This document shows, piece by piece, positions 6,790 through 10,693 of a DNA stretch of 10,693 nucleotides. The DNA is from Bacteroidota bacterium (GTDB taxonomy: Bacteria; Bacteroidota; Bacteroidia; Bacteroidales; JAAYUG01). Location of the stretch: NCBI GenBank assembly GCA_021812865.1, contig JAKAMP010000040.1, forward strand, positions 1-10,693, given 5' to 3'. Position 1 is the stretch's first letter; the number at the start of each line of letters is the position of its first letter. The translations under genes and the position numbers were made by a program. A model generated the notes under the pieces. The model was not told where the DNA came from. It was given only the letters and a program-made list of their open reading frames with translations, and searched no databases.

Positions 6790-8037
6790 TCAACTTCTGT
6801 CCTTTATATCGAAAGCCATGAGCGCATTTCCCCTCCTGAGATAAAGCGCTCCGTTGCGGATTACAGGGTGAGAAAAATGCTCCCGTTTGCCCCGGGTAAT
6901 TTTGAATGTGCTGATCACTTCCGGCTGCCCGTCTTGACACTTTATCAGGTTCATTTCTCCCCGCTGGTTGTAATAATACAGCCTATCATCAGCCAGAATA
7001 ATGGTTCCTGCGCCGCATTTCAGGGAATCGGTGGAAATGCCGGTCTCCTTATCATGCCTTTGCAGGTTTTTCCTTGTATAACCGCAGGTATATATAGAAT
7101 TCCCGGTTATTACAAAACCACCCATAAAATTGTCTATCGACTGGTTTCTCCAGACTTGTTGCACCTGGCTTCCGTCTGCAGAAAGTTTCAGTTTCACCGC
7201 CCCATTCCCGTCTCCTGCAATATAATAGATATAACTATCCTCGTACCAGGCGCTGTTGCTGTGGGTATCGCCATATCCCGGTTTTCTTTCGGACAGCGGA
7301 TAAGTATCCTGTTCCTGCCACCAGAGCATCTGCCCGGTTTCTGCATCGATGCCCATGATCGCATAGGCAGAAAAGGTAACCAGAATTTTCCTCGCAGGCA
7401 GATGGATCAGAATGGGAGAATTATAGGCAGATCTCTCCCCCCTGCCCTTGCATATCCAGATGATTTTGCCTGTATGCCGGTCGAGGGCCACCACGTTGGT
7501 ATCGGCGCCACCCGGTGTAAGAAATACCTTATCGCCCTCTACAAGCGGAGATTCGGAATGTCCGTGCAGGGGGTGCGTTCCATGCAAGTCGCCAATCATA
7601 CTTACCGTCCATAACCTGCGACCCGTACCGGGAACAAAACAACTCAGGTCGCCAAGTCCTGTGCAGACATAAATTCCATCGGCTGTAATCGTGGGCGTGG
7701 ACCTTGAACCGGGATAACTTATCATCCATTCCCTTCCGCAGGCAGTTTTCCATAGCAGATGCCCTGAAAGATCAAATGCATACAGGTACTCAACTGAATC
7801 GGTTTCCCCGGTAATATAAAGGTGATCGGAGGTGACTGCAGGAGCCCCAAACCCATTGCCAACGCTGTCGGATGACCAGACCATGCGCGGACCACCTGCA
7901 GGCCATGAACGCAACAAATGCGATTCATTATAAACACCTTTCCGGTCTGTACCTCTCCATTGTGCGATAACCTGAGTAAATGCCTGATTCGAAAACAGTA
8001 TTCCCAGGCAGATTGCTAAAATCAGTATCTTCTTCAT
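6790..8037 (-). CDS. Secreted PQQ-type beta-propeller repeat protein
   Basis: The 415-residue product has a type I signal peptide (about 1-25, MKKILILAICLGILF...). The mature part starts QWRGTDRKGVY (26-36), the usual opening of this Bacteroidota and Planctomycete family. Several blades follow, marked by the repeated tryptophan motif: LSGHLLWKT, GTGRRLWTV, HTGKIIWIC, ETGQMLWW, plus HSESPLVEGDKVFLTPGG between them, and it closes with GALYLRRGNALMAFDIK. The fold is the eight-bladed propeller also found in quinoprotein dehydrogenases and BamB. No quinone/calcium catalytic residues or haem motif can be pointed out, so an enzyme role is not shown; binding or scaffold function in the periplasm is as likely. 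It is a lone gene. On its upstream side TTG (8083-8085) and TATTTTTA (8057-8064, minus) could be a weak promoter with 18-nt spacing. Confidence 0.9.
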   Translation of the reverse strand: MKKILILAICLGILFSNQAFTQVIAQWRGTDRKGVYNESHLLRSWPAGGPRMVWSSDSVGNGFGAPAVTSDHLYITGETDSVEYLYAFDLSGHLLWKTACGREWMISYPGSRSTPTITADGIYVCTGLGDLSCFVPGTGRRLWTVSMIGDLHGTHPLHGHSESPLVEGDKVFLTPGGADTNVVALDRHTGKIIWICKGRGERSAYNSPILIHLPARKILVTFSAYAIMGIDAETGQMLWWQEQDTYPLSERKPGYGDTHSNSAWYEDSYIYYIAGDGNGAVKLKLSADGSQVQQVWRNQSIDNFMGGFVITGNSIYTCGYTRKNLQRHDKETGISTDSLKCGAGTIILADDRLYYYNQRGEMNLIKCQDGQPEVISTFKITRGKREHFSHPVIRNGALYLRRGNALMAFDIKDRS

Positions 8038-8426
8038 TTTATCAGATAGTGCTGATTAAAAATAATTACTTCCGTGAGGACCCAAGGGCTCCTTCTCCGG
8101 ATACACGAAAATTGATAAAATTTCCCAGATTACCCAGCGGAATGAAAGAAATGTAATATGTTGTCCATCATCCTCCAACCGCAAATCCAGGCATACCCAG
8201 TGAAGCCACCATTGACCCACCGGGAAAAAGCCCTGAACCAGACCGTTCATTTTCGATCAATAGAACAAGTTCTCTTTTTTCCACCCGCGATTCATCATGA
8301 TAAATCCGCCATTTAAATTACTCCCACAAACGAATGGTTTCACAGGCAACTTTGCTTCATTCTTATTAATTTGCGTTTTCGTTGCAAAATCCTTAAATTG
8401 GATAAATCCATAAGAAAGATTTGTTT
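8038..8426. other. Gene-poor divergent region with ambiguous short frames
   Basis: These 389 bp lie between the divergent beta-propeller and CotH-like genes. The left two thirds (to about 8310) have a coding-like base composition, but no frame is convincing. A 64-codon minus frame at 8056-8250 starts with ATG but has five Trp. Another minus frame (8069-8317) is protein-like but has no start and a TGA at 8168-8170. A 52-codon plus frame spans 8158-8316. The right third is AT-rich and probably holds the CotH-like gene's promoter, though no clear -33/-7 pair was found. Confidence 0.5.
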
Positions 8427-9518
8427 ATGAAGCATGTTTTCAGCCTGTTATTGCTATTGTCGATTTCATTTTTACAAATCCGTGCCCAGGAAAAAGATAC
8501 CCTGAACCTGGTTCCGGAATCAGAGAAGGATACGCTGAAAATAACCATTCATGCTGAAAAGGATTTGTTTTCTTCGGTTTTTCCACTCAGAGTTACCTTC
8601 TTGCTAAACCTGAAGGAATTTATGAGGCAGCACAAGCAGGACAAGATATTTGATGCAGAGCTCATCTTGAATCTCACTCCCACCGACTCGGTTAAATCGA
8701 AAGTCAGAATCCAGTCATCGGGTACATTCCGGCGATCCTTCTGCAGTTTTCCACCCATACTCCTTCAGGTTAAAGGTAGCGAGAAACATAAGCAAAACCT
8801 GGACGCCAATCATACTTTAAAGCTGATCAACCAGTGCAAGAGTGAGGGAATGTATGAGAGTTACCTGCTGAAAGAATACCTGATATACAAGATGTTCAAC
8901 ATCATCAGCCCATACAGCTATAAGGTGAGGCTTGTGGTAGTGACCTATAGGGACGCTGCAAACCCGAGGAAACAATATGTAAAATACGGGTTCCTTCTAG
9001 AGAACACACGCCGGTTGGCGAACAGAACACATGCCAAATCGGTGAAGGAAGTGGGGTTGACCCGGCTGAATGTATTGCCGGATGACATCACCCGCACTGC
9101 CCTATTTGAGTATATGATCGGGAATTCTGACTGGGTAGCCTCCTCACAACACAACATCAAAATACTGGATCCCCTCGATGCCAATGTGAACCGCAGGGTA
9201 TTCGTGCCGCATGATTTTGATTATTCAGGGTTCGTGAATGCCGATTACGCCGCGCCCAATGCCGAACTGGCGCAAGAATCTGTAAGGGATCGTATTTACC
9301 TGGGAGGATGTGTGAGCGATGAAGATTTTGAAAAAATATTCAGAGAGTTCGAAGCGAAGAAAGATACCCTTCTCAGTACCATTATTGATTTTCCACTTCT
9401 TGACAGGGTGGACAAGAAGAAGTCCGAAGCCTACCTGAATGAATTTTTCGACATGCTGAAAAATCGTAAACAGATGATTGCCTCATTGAGAAGGCAATGT
9501 GTGCCTGTGGTCAGGTAA
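8427..9518 (+). CDS. Secreted CotH-like protein (atypical kinase fold suspected)
   Basis: From the ATG at 8427 this is 363 residues with a signal peptide (1-20, cleavage after IRA) and no further membrane segment. I do not recognise a named protein, but the order of motifs resembles the CotH family. KVRIQSSGTFRRSFCSFPPI (92-111) stands where CotH has its RGNSS...KK segment. HTLKLINQC then ESYLLKEYLIYKMFN (144-158) follows, then a hydrophobic strand pair around VRLVVVTYRD (167-176) and YGFLLENTRRL (187-197). FEYMIGNSDW (227-236) with HNIKIL (242-247) and VPHDFDYSGFV (260-270) look like the catalytic-loop and metal-binding segments of kinase-like folds, with Asp235, Asn243 and Asp263/Asp265 as candidates. 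A TTG two codons upstream is also in frame but the ATG is preferred. It is convergent with the MFS gene, 19 bp apart. CDS is certain; the CotH link is inference. Confidence 0.72.
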   Translation: MKHVFSLLLLLSISFLQIRAQEKDTLNLVPESEKDTLKITIHAEKDLFSSVFPLRVTFLLNLKEFMRQHKQDKIFDAELILNLTPTDSVKSKVRIQSSGTFRRSFCSFPPILLQVKGSEKHKQNLDANHTLKLINQCKSEGMYESYLLKEYLIYKMFNIISPYSYKVRLVVVTYRDAANPRKQYVKYGFLLENTRRLANRTHAKSVKEVGLTRLNVLPDDITRTALFEYMIGNSDWVASSQHNIKILDPLDANVNRRVFVPHDFDYSGFVNADYAAPNAELAQESVRDRIYLGGCVSDEDFEKIFREFEAKKDTLLSTIIDFPLLDRVDKKKSEAYLNEFFDMLKNRKQMIASLRRQCVPVVR

Positions 9519-9537
9519 ACCGCCATACTTCATTGAG

Positions 9538-10693
9538 TTACCAAAGCCTGTTTTTGTCGAAAAAAGGTTTTGAAACCTTTACATAAAACAACAGGGCTGC
9601 AATGATGAACAACGCGCCAATGGTAAAGGCTGCGGAGAGACTGAATGTTTCAGCGGTTTTCCCGGAAATGATCATCCCGATTCCCACACCAATATCGAAT
9701 GAGGTCAGGTAGGTGGCATTGGCGGTCCCGCGTTTGTTATGCGGAGCCAGACAGATGAAATTGGTCTGGAATGATGGGAATATTATGCCAAATCCGACGC
9801 CGATCACACAGGCCGAAATCATATACACCCAAGGGTGCGCCCACAAAGCAAAGAACAGAAAACCAATCCCCAGGATAGCGATGCCTGCCAGGGCTACCTC
9901 ATGCAACTGCCCCTTGTCGACATACCTTCCGGCAAAAATACGGGAAACAGCAATTCCAAGCGCCAGCAAAGTAAAGAATACCCCCGTGCCTTTTACCCCC
10001 ATGTCTTTGCCATACATGGCAGCAAAGGATAGCAGCATGCCCCACGATATAGCGATCATAATCAGGTTGATGCCTGTAGGTATTCCTTTTACAAGGACAA
10101 ACCGGTCGAGCGACATGGTTTGTTCATGAACGATTTTCAATTTCGGAGGAGCCTCGATGAGCGCTACCAATGCGAAACCAATCGCCCCGGTAACCAGCGC
10201 AATGATAAAAATGGAATGAAAGCTGCTTTGAGCATAAAGGAACAATCCTACCATCGGACCGACGGCCATGGCGAGGTTATTGGATAGTCCGAAATACCCG
10301 AGACCTTCTCCTCTCCTTGATGTGGGCATGATGTCAATAGCAAGGGTATTGCCCGAAGTGGCACACAAACCCCAGGTGATGCCATGCAGGAAACGTAAAA
10401 CGATCATCAGCATAACCGACCCGGCCACCATATATCCTGCAAACAGGGCAATGAAGAAGAAGTACGAGAGCAGGTAAACGGGTTTACGGGAGAAACTGTC
10501 CACCAGGTAACCAGAAAACGGCCTCGTCATCAGCGCTGCCACGATATAGACCGACATAATCACACCGATCATGGCCTCCCCGGCATGGTAATGCTTTACA
10601 AGGTAAAAAGGCAGAATGGCCATTAATAGATAGAAGGAAAAGCCCATGAGAAAATTGGCCAGCCATGAATAAATGAATTGAGAGGTCCAGAGC
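9538..10693 (-). CDS. MFS transporter, 5' end beyond the window
   Basis: The frame holds 384 residues and is still open at base 10692, where it reads LWTSQFIYSWLANFLMGF. The ATG at 10645-10647 is therefore internal to the first membrane helix, and the real start lies just outside the window. The protein has about 12 hydrophobic helices in two halves. The loop between helices 2 and 3 carries the MFS signature GYLVDSFSRKPVY (G-x-L-x-D-x-x-x-R-K-P), and the second half has a matching AGRYVDKG. The C-terminus is short and basic (KVSKPFFDKNRLW). It is an inner-membrane secondary transporter, probably proton-coupled; the substrate cannot be told, and drug or sugar efflux is only a guess. Its 3' end faces the CotH-like gene with 19 bp between and no terminator. 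Confidence 0.92.
   Translation of the reverse strand, partial: LWTSQFIYSWLANFLMGFSFYLLMAILPFYLVKHYHAGEAMIGVIMSVYIVAALMTRPFSGYLVDSFSRKPVYLLSYFFFIALFAGYMVAGSVMLMIVLRFLHGITWGLCATSGNTLAIDIMPTSRRGEGLGYFGLSNNLAMAVGPMVGLFLYAQSSFHSIFIIALVTGAIGFALVALIEAPPKLKIVHEQTMSLDRFVLVKGIPTGINLIMIAISWGMLLSFAAMYGKDMGVKGTGVFFTLLALGIAVSRIFAGRYVDKGQLHEVALAGIAILGIGFLFFALWAHPWVYMISACVIGVGFGIIFPSFQTNFICLAPHNKRGTANATYLTSFDIGVGIGMIISGKTAETFSLSAAFTIGALFIIAALLFYVKVSKPFFDKNRLW

Noticed and set aside
6721..7614. 297-codon plus-strand frame opposite the beta-propeller gene
   Set aside because: It is antisense to a clear propeller protein with recognisable repeats; it shows no motif or signal of its own.
8366..8373. TTAATTTG as the -7 element of the CotH-like gene
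   Set aside because: The nearest TTTG (8351-8354) is only 11 nt away, too close for a -33 element, so no pair is supported.
9563..9580. Inverted repeat AAAGGTTT-TG-AAACCTTT as a terminator for the CotH-like gene
   Set aside because: It lies inside the MFS coding end, has a loop too small for the full stem, and has no T-run on the plus strand.
10645..10647. ATG as the start of the MFS gene
   Set aside because: The frame continues upstream to the window edge with sequence typical of an MFS first helix (LWTSQFIYSWLANFL), so this Met is internal.
1..10693. Defence system, phage, transposon, CRISPR array or stable RNA gene
   Set aside because: Both strands were read through; no transposase, integrase, direct-repeat array with spacers, tRNA- or rRNA-like sequence was found.

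Overview
The window looks like a chromosomal segment of a Gram-negative member of the Bacteroidota, most likely Bacteroidales-like. The reasons are an S46 dipeptidyl-peptidase start, a DUF4369-thioredoxin lipoprotein, a KdsC-type phosphatase that implies Kdo and LPS, the gene order DUF2520 - KdsC - UbiA - Maf, start codons without Shine-Dalgarno sequences, and promoter-like elements resembling the Bacteroidota TTG / TAnnTTTG pattern. The genus cannot be fixed from this sequence. No rRNA, tRNA, CRISPR array, insertion sequence or phage gene was seen.

Layout. (1) 1-3236, minus strand: a tight five-gene run transcribed right to left: DUF2520 Rossmann protein, KdsC-like HAD phosphatase, UbiA prenyltransferase, Maf nucleotide pyrophosphatase, and the 5' part of an S46 peptidase that leaves the window just before its catalytic His. 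(2) 3237-3507: divergent intergenic region with two small hairpins. (3) 3508-4101, plus: secreted YceI lipocalin, facing (4) 4236-5051, minus: M48 metallopeptidase lipoprotein. A strong two-sided terminator lies between them. (5) 5052-5614: 563 bp without a credible gene, holding promoter-like elements for both flanking genes, a bulged hairpin and a degenerate 8-bp tandem repeat. (6) 5615-6613, plus: DUF4369/TlpA-like thiol-disulfide lipoprotein, separated by another terminator hairpin from (7) 6790-8037, minus: secreted PQQ-type beta-propeller protein. (8) 8038-8426: gene-poor stretch with ambiguous short open frames. (9) 8427-9518, plus: secreted protein that looks like a divergent CotH-type (atypical kinase fold) protein. 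(10) 9538-10693, minus: MFS transporter whose N-terminus lies beyond the window edge.

How the genes fit together. Most products are envelope or periplasmic proteins: peptidase, metallopeptidase, thioredoxin, beta-propeller, lipocalin, CotH-like protein and transporter. The minus-strand run mixes LPS precursor chemistry (KdsC), prenyl-lipid chemistry (UbiA) and nucleotide-pool cleaning (Maf). From general knowledge of Bacteroidota genomes this order recurs, but the reason is not known. The right half is single-gene units in convergent or divergent pairs, not an operon.

I found no clear new defence or mobile system. The most interesting items are the CotH-like secreted protein with a possible pseudokinase or kinase active site, the UbiA enzyme of unknown substrate next to a polyisoprenoid-binding-type YceI, and the degenerate octamer repeat in the long intergenic region.
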